Below are positions 54,562 through 63,929 of a stretch of 64,000 nucleotides of DNA, piece by piece (positions within the stretch are counted from its first letter, which is position 1; each line of letters starts with the position of its first letter). Origin of the DNA: Pectobacterium sp013449375 (lineage in GTDB: Bacteria > Pseudomonadota > Gammaproteobacteria > Enterobacterales > Enterobacteriaceae); NCBI RefSeq assembly GCF_048593165.1, contig NZ_CP184271.1; one strand, written 5' to 3'. The notes beneath the pieces were generated by a model. The model searched no databases. It saw nothing but the letters and a program-made list of their open reading frames with translations, and was not told where the DNA came from. The position numbers and the translations under genes are program-made.

Positions 54562-56304
54562 TTAGTATTGCCAACTGAGGTTGAAGCCGAGGGTGACTGG
54601 GCTGGTGTGGAAACCTTCCGGTTTGGAGAACGGCACACCGACAAACAGGTCGTAGCCCGTGTTAAAGGCGTTACCACGCAGACCAAGCACGCCGCCCGCC
54701 AGATGTTTTCCGACGAGGTAATCACGCGTGCCGTCTACTTCGCCGTAGTCCGCGCCGAGATACAGTTCCTGGTTAGGCAGCGGCGTGCGCCAGGCCAGAT
54801 CGTTGCGCACGAACCAGCCGTGGTCGGCCGTCAGGGTGCGTTCACCATCAAAGCCGCGCACGGTCCAACGGTTACCAATCGACAGCTGATCCTGTGGCGT
54901 CAGTTTGGTATGGTTAATCTGGCGCAGATACTGCACGTTGTAGCGGAAGGTCTGATTGCCCAGCGTAAACGGCACATCGAGTTGTGCATTCAACTGGATA
55001 ATTTTCGCCAGCGCGGTGCCTTCATCGAAATACTCTTCCTGCGCTGGAATCGCGCCGAACCAGCGAGTGCCGCGTTGGTAGCTCACGGCGGCATCCAGCG
55101 TGGTGGCGCCGAAGTAGTGACGGTGCTGCAAGCCCAAACGCCAGGCACTGGTTTTACGCCGCTGCACATCCACTTCGGTATCGTTGACGAAGTTCTGCGA
55201 TTCGCGCGTCAGAATTTCATAACTCATCGAGGTTTTCTGACTGCCGCTACGGTGCAGCACTCGGCTCAGTTGGAAGTTAAGGTTTTTGTTGTTGCCGCTG
55301 TAGTTGTAGTCTTCATACGCGCCCGCCACATTCTGGTTGTAGTCGTAGCCGCTAGCGGTGACGCCCGCCATCCAGTAACCGAACGGTACGGAATAGTGCA
55401 GCATGTAGTTCTTGCTGCCCTTTTCGCTGCCGGATTCAAGGTCATGGTTGCCGGAAATGTAGAACAGATCGCTGAGCGCGAAGGGGTTATCGATATACAG
55501 CGTCAGGCCGCCCTGATAACGACCGGTGGTTTCGGTGCCGGAGTCATCGAGCGTCGCGCCGAGACGCCACATTTTTTCCTGTTTCCAAGTCACGTCAATG
55601 TCGCTTTCGCCTGGCTGGTCGCCCGGAACAATCGCCATTTCTGCCTGCACGGTTGGCACGCGTTGCAGGTTTTCCAGTCCCTGCTCGATATCACGCAGAT
55701 CCAGCAGTTCGCCTTCACGCGCTGGCAGGGCGCTCCAGAGGCTCACGTAGCGATCGCTCTCTTTGGTCCGTTTGACTTGGCGCGTTTTGCCCGGAATCAG
55801 GGTGATATGCAGGGTGCCGGTTTTCAGGTTTTGCGGCGGCGCCATTACGCGCGCGGTGATGTAGCCATGGTCGATCAGACGGTTTTGCAGTGCACTCATC
55901 AGCAGGTTGACACCCTGAGCGCCTAGGCACTGACCTTTACCCTGATCGGCCAACTGTTGCAGCGGCATACTCAGCCAGGAGGGAAAATCGTCTTTGCCGG
56001 TCAGTATGATGTGATACAGCGTAAAGCACTGTTGCTCCTGCGGAAATTGCAGCGTAGTAAAGAATGAAGAAGGGGGCTGTAAGCGTACATCAGGCGTTTG
56101 CGGTGCTAATTGCTGTTGTAGTGCGCGCTGGCGATCTTGCTGGTTGATATTGAGCTGTTCATCAACCCGTTCCGGTGTGGCAAGAGGCGTCAGATTATTA
56201 TCTGCCGCCCAACTGCTTGCTGAGGTGGTCAATAAAATAAATAGCGCAAGCGGGCTGAGACGCGCAGATTGATACCCGTCAGTGAATGACGCATTCCGTA
56301 GCAT
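54562..56304 (-). CDS. cdiB: TpsB outer-membrane transporter (CdiB/HecB/ShlB type)
   Basis: A 580-residue outer-membrane protein of two-partner secretion that moves CdiA to the surface. Signal peptide ends SSWAADN (about 33); a proline-rich N-terminal helix region and two POTRA domains (about 90-235, FTLYHIILTGKDDF and GTLHITLIPGKTRQVKR) precede a 16-strand barrel. The loop-6 motif VRGFDGE and a final aromatic residue (NLSWQY) fit the family. It starts the operon cdiB - acyltransferase - cdiA - membrane protein - lipoprotein. Two RcsB-like boxes lie about 105-140 bp upstream. Confidence 0.93.
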   Translation of the reverse strand: MLRNASFTDGYQSARLSPLALFILLTTSASSWAADNNLTPLATPERVDEQLNINQQDRQRALQQQLAPQTPDVRLQPPSSFFTTLQFPQEQQCFTLYHIILTGKDDFPSWLSMPLQQLADQGKGQCLGAQGVNLLMSALQNRLIDHGYITARVMAPPQNLKTGTLHITLIPGKTRQVKRTKESDRYVSLWSALPAREGELLDLRDIEQGLENLQRVPTVQAEMAIVPGDQPGESDIDVTWKQEKMWRLGATLDDSGTETTGRYQGGLTLYIDNPFALSDLFYISGNHDLESGSEKGSKNYMLHYSVPFGYWMAGVTASGYDYNQNVAGAYEDYNYSGNNKNLNFQLSRVLHRSGSQKTSMSYEILTRESQNFVNDTEVDVQRRKTSAWRLGLQHRHYFGATTLDAAVSYQRGTRWFGAIPAQEEYFDEGTALAKIIQLNAQLDVPFTLGNQTFRYNVQYLRQINHTKLTPQDQLSIGNRWTVRGFDGERTLTADHGWFVRNDLAWRTPLPNQELYLGADYGEVDGTRDYLVGKHLAGGVLGLRGNAFNTGYDLFVGVPFSKPEGFHTSPVTLGFNLSWQY

Positions 56305-56408
56305 AATGAATTAACCTGAATTATTAATTGTTATTGGGACACCATTCGTTTCCAGAAACAATTGGTTACTTAGTACAATTTCAGGTTATATACGTTAACA
56401 ATTTGTTG

Positions 56409-56446
56409 GCTAAGAGTTGTCTTATTGCTTGCTAAGAGTTGTCTTA
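56409..56446. promoter_or_regulatory. Two direct repeats resembling RcsB boxes upstream of cdiB
   Basis: GCTAAGAGTTGTCTTA occurs at 56409-56424 and 56431-56446, a 22-bp period. Each contains the dyad TAAGA-N4-TCTTA, close to the RcsAB box (TAAGA-N4-TCCTA form). The site lies between divergent cdiB and ycjX, nearer cdiB. Confidence 0.6.
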
Positions 56447-56586
56447 AAAATATCGTTTCTTTACGTTTTGGCGGTAAAAATACGGTATGAGATAGGTGGG
56501 CGGGGTTGAACTTATATCGGCGTGAGCGTGAGGCGTTTGTCTGATTTTATTATATTGATACGATATATCTCTCAACCAAAGGAGTG

Positions 56587-57996
56587 ATGGTTCATTCGAT
56601 GAGTCGACTACAGAACGAAATTAACTCACTGGTCAATCGCGGCGTGGATCGCCACCTGCGGATTGCCGTCACTGGGTTGAGCCGCAGTGGCAAAACCGCG
56701 TTTATCACCGCGTTCGTCAATCAATTATTGAATACCCACAGCGGTGCACATTTGCCGATGTTTTCTCCCGTGCGCGAAGAGCGTTTGCTGGGAGTGAAAC
56801 GTGTGCCGCAGCGCGATCTGGGTGTGCCGCGTTTTGCTTATGATGAAGGTATGGCTGCGTTGTATGGCTCCCCGCCGGCTTGGCCAACGCCGACGCGCGG
56901 CGTGAGTGAGATTCGTCTGGCACTGCGCTATCGCTCTAAAGATTCGTTGTTGCGCCACTTTAAAGATACCTCGACGCTCTACCTAGAAATTGTCGATTAC
57001 CCCGGCGAATGGTTGCTGGATCTGCCGCTGCTGGAGCAAACCTATTTGAGCTGGTCGCAGCAGATGGGCGGTTTGCTGCAAGGGGGACGTATTGAGTGGG
57101 CGAAACCCTGGCTGGCGCGGTGTGAGAAAATCGATCCGCTGGCCCCTGCGGATGAGAACCAACTTGCCGAGGTGGCGCAGGCTTACACCGACTATCTGCA
57201 TCGCTGCAAACAGGAAGGGCTGCACTTTATTCAACCGGGTCGATTTGTATTGCCGGGCGATCTGGCGGGCGCGCCGGTGCTGCAATTCTTCCCCTGGCCG
57301 CAGGTGAATAATATCGGTGAAACTAAGCTGGCGCAGGCGGATGAGAAAACCAACATCGGCATGCTGCGCAAGCGTTTTGACTATTACTGTCAGTCGGTCG
57401 TCAAAGGGTTTTATAAGGATCACTTCGTGCGCTTTGATCGGCAGATTGTGCTGGTTGACTGCTTGCAACCGCTCAATAGCGGCATTCATGCGTTTAACGA
57501 TATGCGGCTGGCGCTCACCCAACTGATGCAAAGTTTTCATTACGGGAAGCGCACACTGTTCCGGCGTTTGTTCTCGCCCTGCATCGACAAACTGATGTTT
57601 GCGGCGAGTAAAGCGGATCATATTACCGCCGACCAGCACGCCAATCTGGTGTCGTTGCTTCAGCAACTGGTGCAGGAAGCGTGGCAGAACGCCGCGTTTG
57701 AAGGCATCGATATGCGTTGTGAAGGCATTGCGTCAATCCAGTCAACGCAAAGCGGGGTAGTTGATCATCAGGGGCAGAAAATTCCGGCCCTAAAAGGGCA
57801 TCGGCTCAGCGACGGCCAGCCGTTGACGGTCTACCCCGGTGAAGTGCCTGCGCGTTTACCAGGGGCGGCATTCTGGCAAACGCAGGGCTTCCATTTCGAT
57901 CAATTTCGTCCGCGAGAAATGACGGTAGACACACCGTTGCCGCATATCCGGTTGGATACGGTCATGGACTTTCTGTTAAAGGATAAATTGCGATGA
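56587..57996 (+). CDS. ycjX: YcjX family GTPase/ATPase-like protein
   Basis: A 469-residue protein close to E. coli YcjX over its whole length. A P-loop GLSRSGKTAF (about 31-40) and the DYPGEWLLDLPLL block (switch-like DxxG) suggest a nucleotide-binding stress protein of the DUF463 family. Starts at 56584 (GTG), 56587 (ATG) and 56599 (ATG) are in frame; AAAGGAG is just 2-3 bases from 56587 and 14 from 56599, so the true start is not certain. In E. coli it belongs to the heat-shock genes. It overlaps ycjF by 4 bases. Confidence 0.92.
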   Translation: MVHSMSRLQNEINSLVNRGVDRHLRIAVTGLSRSGKTAFITAFVNQLLNTHSGAHLPMFSPVREERLLGVKRVPQRDLGVPRFAYDEGMAALYGSPPAWPTPTRGVSEIRLALRYRSKDSLLRHFKDTSTLYLEIVDYPGEWLLDLPLLEQTYLSWSQQMGGLLQGGRIEWAKPWLARCEKIDPLAPADENQLAEVAQAYTDYLHRCKQEGLHFIQPGRFVLPGDLAGAPVLQFFPWPQVNNIGETKLAQADEKTNIGMLRKRFDYYCQSVVKGFYKDHFVRFDRQIVLVDCLQPLNSGIHAFNDMRLALTQLMQSFHYGKRTLFRRLFSPCIDKLMFAASKADHITADQHANLVSLLQQLVQEAWQNAAFEGIDMRCEGIASIQSTQSGVVDHQGQKIPALKGHRLSDGQPLTVYPGEVPARLPGAAFWQTQGFHFDQFRPREMTVDTPLPHIRLDTVMDFLLKDKLR

Positions 57997-59036
57997 ACGA
58001 GCCACTGAAACCCCGCGTCACGTTCGATGACGTTTCACCGCAAGAGCCACAGCCACAATTGCGTGCTGGGTTCGCCTTTGATGAGCAGAGCGGCACGCCA
58101 TTTTCCCCGATCAGCCGTGAAGAAGAAGTGCCGGAAGAAGGCATCGCGGAAGAGGCCGTCAGCGCGGCGCTGCGCCCGAAGCGTAGCCTGTGGCGGCGTA
58201 TGGTGATGGCGGGAATCGGGCTGTTTGGTGTTAGCGCACTGGCACAGGGCGTGCAGTCACTGCATAACGCCTGGGTGCAGCAAGATTGGATCGCGTTAGG
58301 CGGCATTACCGCAGGCAGCCTGATTGTGGCGGCGGGCGTCGGCTCGCTGGCTGTCGAGTGGCGACGGCTCTATCGCTTACGGGAACGCGCGGAAGAGCGT
58401 GATGTGGCCCGCGATCTGCTACACAGCCACGGCGTAGGGCGCGGGCGCGAATTCTGTGAAAAGCTGGCACGTCAGGCGGGGCTGGATAGCGGCCATCCGG
58501 CGATACAGCGCTGGCAGGCTTCACTCCATGAAACCCACAACGACCGCGAAGTGCTGGAGCTTTATGCACGTCTGGTTCAGCCCGTACTGGACACGCAGGC
58601 ACGGCGTGAAATCAGCCGCTCGGCGGCGGAATCCACCTTGATGATCGCCGTCAGCCCGCTGGCGCTGGTGGATATGGCTTTTATCGCCTGGCGCAACCTG
58701 CGTCTGATTAATCGTATTGCTGCGCTGTACGGCATCGAACTCGGCTATTTCAGCCGTATTCGCCTGTTCCGGCTGGTGCTGGTCAATATCGCGTTTGCCG
58801 GTGCTTCGGAGCTGGTACGGGAAATTGGCATGGACTGGATGTCGCAGGATCTTGCGGCACGACTATCAACCCGTGCCGCACAGGGTATTGGCGCAGGGCT
58901 GCTGACGGCACGGCTGGGTATTAAGGCGATGGAACTGTGCCGCCCGCTGCCGTGGCTGGATGACAAACCGCGCCTCGGCGATTTCCGCCGCGAGCTTATT
59001 GGTCAGGTAAAAGAAACGCTGCAAAAAGGGCGTTAG
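57993..59036 (+). CDS. ycjF: YcjF membrane protein (DUF697 family)
   Basis: A 347-residue inner-membrane protein matching E. coli YcjF. It has an acidic, proline-bearing N-terminal tail, two early membrane segments (about 70-92 and 100-122), and a C-terminal hydrophobic DUF697 region (ISPLALVDMAFIAWRNLRLINRIAALYGIELGYFSRI). It is coupled to ycjX (ATGA). Function unknown; thought to act with YcjX. Confidence 0.92.
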   Translation: MNEPLKPRVTFDDVSPQEPQPQLRAGFAFDEQSGTPFSPISREEEVPEEGIAEEAVSAALRPKRSLWRRMVMAGIGLFGVSALAQGVQSLHNAWVQQDWIALGGITAGSLIVAAGVGSLAVEWRRLYRLRERAEERDVARDLLHSHGVGRGREFCEKLARQAGLDSGHPAIQRWQASLHETHNDREVLELYARLVQPVLDTQARREISRSAAESTLMIAVSPLALVDMAFIAWRNLRLINRIAALYGIELGYFSRIRLFRLVLVNIAFAGASELVREIGMDWMSQDLAARLSTRAAQGIGAGLLTARLGIKAMELCRPLPWLDDKPRLGDFRRELIGQVKETLQKGR

Positions 59037-59100
59037 GGAACGGAGGTGTTATGCGGCCAGAACCGAGGTTGACTCCCCACTGGGGCGCTGCGCGGTCAGC

Positions 59101-59241
59101 GTGTTAAAAGTGCCTTACGTCATCGTTCCTCTGGTGAATGCCGACAATAATCAGCATAGTTTTGATGAGAATTTACGTCTCGGTAATTATCTGGAAGGCC
59201 TCCGCACCATTGTGGCAATGGCGACGACGCCGCTGCCATAA
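59101..59241 (+). pseudogene. Tail of an M20 metallopeptidase gene, remnant
   Basis: In frame, 59101-59241 reads as the end of an M20-family peptidase: VPYVIVPLVNADNNQHSFD and then ENLRLGNYLEGLRTIVAMA, ending PLP and a stop. The D-N-N-Q-H...DENLRL block is the conserved C-terminal metal/active-site block of M20 enzymes. Only about 46 codons remain; the frame upstream (59041-59100) has no family likeness and no start. The rest of the 339-bp gap between ycjF and tyrR shows no gene, so this is a deletion scar. Confidence 0.78.
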
Positions 59242-59375
59242 TCCCGTTTCACTATTGAGTGAAAAAACGTACAGATGTGTCAACTTTTGCTGCCACCTTA
59301 CTTCATCCGGTGCAAACGAAAGGGTATTATCAGCAGCAATAGCCCTATCGTGTCTCTTGAAGAAGGTAGCCGTTG

Positions 59376-60944
59376 ATGCATCTGGAAGTGATTTGTGAAG
59401 ACCGCATTGGTATGGTCCGTGAACTGTTAGATCTGCTTGCGTCACGCAATATTGATTTACGCGGTATCGAAATTGCCACCATTGGCCGTATTTACCTCAA
59501 TTTTGCCACACTCGATTTTGATGCTTTTCGCCTGCTGATGACGGACATCCGCCGCATTGAAAGCGTTAGCGATGTGCGCACCGTCGCATTTATGCCGTCT
59601 GAGCGCGAACATCGGGCGCTGAATGCGCTGTTGGAATCCATGCCGGAACCCGTATTCTCGCTGGATATGAAAGGGAAGACGGAACTGTTTAACCCTGCGG
59701 CGCTGGCACTGTTTGAACAGTCAGCAGAGAGCATCCGCGACTTGACGATTGGCAACATGATTCCCAGTTTCAATTTTGCCAACTGGCTGGAAAAGAGCAA
59801 TGCCGTCGTCGCTGAGCGCGTCGTGATCCGCGGTCAGGATTTCTTGCTGGAAATGACGCCGGTTCGTCTGGAAGATGATGCGGGCAAAACCGCTACGGCG
59901 GGGGCGCTGGTGATGCTGAAATCGGCTGCCCGCATGGGACGGCAATTACAGAATCTGACGATAAACGATGAGAATGAGTTCGATCACATCGTTGCCGTTA
60001 GCCCGAAAATGCGTCAAGTGGTGGAACAGGCGCGCAAACTGGCCATGTTGGATGCGCCGTTGCTGATTGTGGGCGACACGGGGACGGGCAAAGATATGCT
60101 GGCGCTAGCGTGCCACCTGCGCGGGCCGCGCGGCAAGAATCCTTTCCTGGCGCTGAACTGCGCCGCGTTACCCGATGACGTGATGGAAAGTGAACTGTTT
60201 GGCCATGCACCCGGCGCGTATCTCAACGCGCAGGAAGGCAAAAAAGGCTTCTTTGAGCAGGCTAACGGCGGTTCGGTTCTGTTAGATGAAGTCGGTGAAA
60301 TGTCGGCCCAGATGCAGATTAAGCTACTGCGTTTCCTGAATGACGGGACATTCCGCCGCGTCGGTGAAGATCATGAAGTTCATGTCGACGTGCGGGTGAT
60401 TTGCGCGACCAAGAAAAACCTGTTGGAGCTGGTGCAGCGCGGTGAGTTCCGGGAGGATCTTTATTATCGCCTCAATGTACTCTCCCTGACGTTACCGCCG
60501 CTGCGTGAGCGTCCGGCGGATATTATGCCGCTGGCTGAGCTGTTCGTGGCGCGCTTTGCCGATGAGCAGGGGGTTTCACGGCCTAAGCTGGCGGCAGATG
60601 TGGAACATTTCCTGCCACAGTACGGCTGGCCGGGTAACGTTCGGCAGTTGAGGAATACCATTTATCGAGCGTTAACGCAGTTGGAAGGCAACGAGCTGCA
60701 TATGCAGGACATCGATCTCCCGGCGTTTTCGATTGATGCGCCGCAAGATGAAACCCTGCTTGATGGCTCGCTGGATGATATAAACAAACGTTTCGAGCGT
60801 TCGGTGCTGACCCGCCTTTATCAATCCTATCCAAGCACACGTAAACTGGCGAAACGGTTAGGCGTATCGCACACGGCGATAGCTAACAAACTGCGGGAAT
60901 ATGGACTCAGCCAACGCAAATCGGCGGGGGACGACGAGGAGTAA
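59376..60944 (+). CDS. tyrR: TyrR regulator of aromatic amino acid genes
   Basis: A 522-residue regulator with an N-terminal ACT domain (1-75), PAS domain (about 78-190), AAA+ domain (about 205-430, Walker A GDTGTGKD, Walker B GGSVLLDEVGE) and a C-terminal HTH (STRKLAKRLGVSHTAIANKLREYG). It binds TyrR boxes with Tyr, Phe or Trp to control aromatic amino acid synthesis and uptake. The start is the ATG at 59376, just after a TTG. Where NtrC-type proteins have GAFTGA this protein has GAYLNA (280-285), a loop that E. coli TyrR lacks. A terminator follows. Confidence 0.96.
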   Translation: MHLEVICEDRIGMVRELLDLLASRNIDLRGIEIATIGRIYLNFATLDFDAFRLLMTDIRRIESVSDVRTVAFMPSEREHRALNALLESMPEPVFSLDMKGKTELFNPAALALFEQSAESIRDLTIGNMIPSFNFANWLEKSNAVVAERVVIRGQDFLLEMTPVRLEDDAGKTATAGALVMLKSAARMGRQLQNLTINDENEFDHIVAVSPKMRQVVEQARKLAMLDAPLLIVGDTGTGKDMLALACHLRGPRGKNPFLALNCAALPDDVMESELFGHAPGAYLNAQEGKKGFFEQANGGSVLLDEVGEMSAQMQIKLLRFLNDGTFRRVGEDHEVHVDVRVICATKKNLLELVQRGEFREDLYYRLNVLSLTLPPLRERPADIMPLAELFVARFADEQGVSRPKLAADVEHFLPQYGWPGNVRQLRNTIYRALTQLEGNELHMQDIDLPAFSIDAPQDETLLDGSLDDINKRFERSVLTRLYQSYPSTRKLAKRLGVSHTAIANKLREYGLSQRKSAGDDEE

Positions 60945-60949
60945 ATAAC

Positions 60950-60975
60950 AAAACGGCTGCTTGCGCAGCCGTTTT
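60950..60975. terminator. Bidirectional terminator after tyrR
   Basis: A perfect 11-bp stem AAAACGGCTGC/GCAGCCGTTTT with a TTGC loop serves tyrR and the converging RTX-type gene. Confidence 0.92.
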
Positions 60976-60999
60976 GGCATGATGATGAGGATAGTAGTC

Positions 61000-63120
61000 T
61001 CAGGCATACCATAAATCAGAAGATGTAGGGAGAGTGAAACGATCTGTAATCATCTCTGAGTGTAATTGTACGTATTGGTCAACTAACTGATCCATATTAC
61101 CGGCATGTGAAGCTGCCGCATTGGAATAGTTAGGAACAACGAGCGATTTAAATTTCAGACCCAGATCGCCAGCATCGTAATTTTCAATAATGGCTTCTGC
61201 GGGATCCAGGTTAGCAAAAGAAGCCGATACGAAGAGTGTCGACCCTGACAAGGTGTAACGGACAATGAATTGATCGCCCAGCGTCTCATCAATCATATTT
61301 CTGCTTCCTCCAAGCGCCGGTGAAAAATTCATCGGATTAGGGATCGCAGGATAAAACACAGCGGTATCACCGTCTTGAAGTATTACTTCTCCTCCGGGAT
61401 TGGGGGAGCTACTACGAATAATAAATCCACCTTTTAATTCTATGCCGAGATCTCTTTGGTTAGTTAACTGATTTATAGAAGAGAGATTAATGTAAAGTTT
61501 ATCATCACTATCGGCATCTTTTATGGTATTTACGCCTTGAGTGATAACAAATTTATCCGCCCCTCCGTTACCGTAAATAATATTATCACCTCTTCCACCA
61601 ACAATAATATTACTGTCACCATTACCATATAATACATCATCAAATGATGTGCCAATAATGTTCTCCATATTCCTGATTGTCAGGGATCCGTTACCCTCAT
61701 CTTCAAAGGGAAAGACCACTTCATTACCGACTAATGAAAGCTCTACGCCATGATTTATATGGGAAAGGTCAATCGTATCGCCATATCCAGTCTTAGACTC
61801 TAATAAGTCCACGATGATATTTTCAGTAGATATAGGGAGTTCTTTTATGATAATAGTGTCAGAATTATTTGTCCCTTCGAGTTTCTCTATGCTATAAGCA
61901 TAATCATGCCCTTTATAAACACTATATCCTTCAGATGGCGATTTATCGATAGAGAATCTCCAATTATACAAAGGGCTATCTATTTTTTCAAAACTAATAC
62001 TGAGTTTAAGGGGGGCTGTGTTATCGCCGCCATCCCGAGTCGCATGATAGGATAACGTGTCATAACCTAGCCCACCATCAATAAGCGCACTGCCGGGGAT
62101 AAGCCCTAAATAGGTCGTAGGGACGCCAAGGATATGGTCATTTCCTATACCTGCATGCACGATGTAATTAAGATAGTTTGCTCTATCACCTATCCAAAAA
62201 TCCTTATAATCATCGTCGCCTTGACTACCAGAAGAGAACCCTAAACTTGTAGTTTGAAACAAAAATTTATCATAAGGTAATTTATTACCGGCTAAAAACG
62301 AATGATCGACTGGCAGCGCGTAGGTTGTGCTAATAAAATTATTGGTTTGTTCGATAATTTCTTGCTGTGATTTATCGACGTTTTCAAAGCTACGAATGAC
62401 AGCGTAAATAGCCTCTAATAAACTATAACTATCAATGGTTTCTTGATTGGCTTGTAATGCGGCGATCAAATCATAAGTTCCGCTATGCTCTTTTATGGTT
62501 CGGTCTACAATACCGCTCCCCGTGCGGATTTCTGCATTAATTTCTTCTATGGTTAATAACCACTCTTCATAAAACCGATCATAGCCTAAGAAAGGGAAAA
62601 GCATTGTGCCAGCCCAGCCTGTAAAGTCGCCTTCTGGATAAATGTCACCTTGAAATACCTTTCTGGCAGCTTCACCACCGTCTAATACACCTAGTCCTTC
62701 TAATCCAGGTAGGAGTCCGCTATGGCTTAAGATGTTATCAACCAACTCGAACCCTATATTATTTGAAGCCTCATTGATTTTATTGTTAAGTATACTTAAT
62801 TCGAGTTCGTTCAGCTCTCCATAACGTAATTCATACTGTATCTTAGTATAATTCCTAATGAAAACGGAGTATACGCTTGAGTCATTATTGACTTCACGAG
62901 CGCCCTGTAACCACGTATAGACTTTAAAATATTCACCTGCATTTATGCTAGGTACAGGAAGATAACTGAGAATTTTATCATATAGCGGAACGGCGAGCGA
63001 CTTCGCTCCTGAACTTGCCAGAGCCGCCTGTTCAATAAGTAATTTTTCAAGCTCCTTTTGTTGGGGTTTTGATAAGATAAATCCACCATTTCCGTAATGG
63101 TATTCATAGGTAATCGCCAT
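61000..63120 (-). CDS. Secreted RTX-type calcium-binding protein of unknown activity
   Basis: A 706-residue protein without an N-terminal signal. Residues 1-320 are mostly helical and unknown (no catalytic motif that I recognise). Calcium-binding nonapeptide-like repeats appear at about 323-355 (AGIGNDHILG, DGGLGYDTLSYH) and 487-527 (IIGTSFDDVLYGN, VGGRGDNIIYGNGGADKF). This form is typical of proteins exported by type I systems through a C-terminal signal. No transporter genes are in the window. The sequence is clearly richer in A and T than the neighbours, a sign of transfer. It lies 26 bases after the gene for an exported protein, likely one operon. Confidence 0.8.
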   Translation of the reverse strand: MAITYEYHYGNGGFILSKPQQKELEKLLIEQAALASSGAKSLAVPLYDKILSYLPVPSINAGEYFKVYTWLQGAREVNNDSSVYSVFIRNYTKIQYELRYGELNELELSILNNKINEASNNIGFELVDNILSHSGLLPGLEGLGVLDGGEAARKVFQGDIYPEGDFTGWAGTMLFPFLGYDRFYEEWLLTIEEINAEIRTGSGIVDRTIKEHSGTYDLIAALQANQETIDSYSLLEAIYAVIRSFENVDKSQQEIIEQTNNFISTTYALPVDHSFLAGNKLPYDKFLFQTTSLGFSSGSQGDDDYKDFWIGDRANYLNYIVHAGIGNDHILGVPTTYLGLIPGSALIDGGLGYDTLSYHATRDGGDNTAPLKLSISFEKIDSPLYNWRFSIDKSPSEGYSVYKGHDYAYSIEKLEGTNNSDTIIIKELPISTENIIVDLLESKTGYGDTIDLSHINHGVELSLVGNEVVFPFEDEGNGSLTIRNMENIIGTSFDDVLYGNGDSNIIVGGRGDNIIYGNGGADKFVITQGVNTIKDADSDDKLYINLSSINQLTNQRDLGIELKGGFIIRSSSPNPGGEVILQDGDTAVFYPAIPNPMNFSPALGGSRNMIDETLGDQFIVRYTLSGSTLFVSASFANLDPAEAIIENYDAGDLGLKFKSLVVPNYSNAAASHAGNMDQLVDQYVQLHSEMITDRFTLPTSSDLWYA

Positions 63121-63146
63121 ATATCTATCTCCATATTATATAAGGT

Positions 63147-63929
63147 TCAATTAGGGGCACTCTTCTTCCAGGGATAATCTTTAACCACGGCCTGTTCTAG
63201 TTCGGCTCTCAGATATTTATCAAAATTAATAACCTCAGTCAGCGGAAATTCCTTGGGTTTAAATTCATAGCGAAGGTTCACCGTAGGGAAAATTTTATAA
63301 CCGACTTTGCAGTCGGTCCCTCCAGAGATGGCAAACATACAAAAAATAGCGAGTCTCTGATTAAAAGGGGCGGAATATACCTCAGGATCAATCAGCCAGC
63401 TTCCTGCCTCCTCCACGTCATATCGATCTGGACGTGCAGGGTTTTTCTCATATAAACAGGCTGTCATGTTAGGAACCAGCCCTGTCTGTTTTGGCCGTGT
63501 TTCACACATTTTGTCGTAGAGCATGTGTAACCGAAATCCCCAATGATCCGGCGTTGAGCTGAATAGCTGAAATTTCCGTAATGGCCAGGCTTTGGGCCAG
63601 TCAGGACGATCTCCCAGCTTTCCGTTGAAATTACGGCTGAACAATAAACTTTGCTGACTGAGCGGATTGCCTTTACACCCGAGAGGCTCGCTAGGATCGG
63701 GTGGGAGTGGCAGGGTTTCACCATCGCGTAAAACAGGGTCGTGCAGGATACTGAGTTGATCGATAGAGATATGGAATACCGTATCCCGCAAGGCAACATA
63801 GGCTTTGCCCTCAGGGTCAGGAACGTGGCACTTTTGTGGATCAAACGTGAATGACGCTTCACTGCTCTGGCTAAAAGCAAGGCCTGAAAATAAAGTGGCT
63901 ACTTGAAGGGAAAATAATAATATTCTCAA
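63147..63929 (-). CDS. Exported protein of unknown function, partner of the RTX-type gene
   Basis: A 260-residue protein with a Sec signal peptide (ILLFSLQVATLFSGLAFS, cleavage near SEA-SF). The start codon appears to be TTG at 63929, with AAAGGAG nine bases upstream; an ATG in another frame lies in the same gap but gives a short chain. The mature part has several Cys (KCHV, GCKG, MCET, ACLY, FCMF, DCKV), fitting periplasmic disulfides. I do not recognise the family. Its place before the RTX-type gene would fit an immunity or helper protein; this is a guess. Confidence 0.7.
   Translation of the reverse strand: MRILLFSLQVATLFSGLAFSQSSEASFTFDPQKCHVPDPEGKAYVALRDTVFHISIDQLSILHDPVLRDGETLPLPPDPSEPLGCKGNPLSQQSLLFSRNFNGKLGDRPDWPKAWPLRKFQLFSSTPDHWGFRLHMLYDKMCETRPKQTGLVPNMTACLYEKNPARPDRYDVEEAGSWLIDPEVYSAPFNQRLAIFCMFAISGGTDCKVGYKIFPTVNLRYEFKPKEFPLTEVINFDKYLRAELEQAVVKDYPWKKSAPN

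Noticed and set aside
54568..55926. 452-codon plus-strand frame opposite cdiB
   Set aside because: cdiB is a clear TpsB gene on the other strand; the antisense frame has no recognisable domain.
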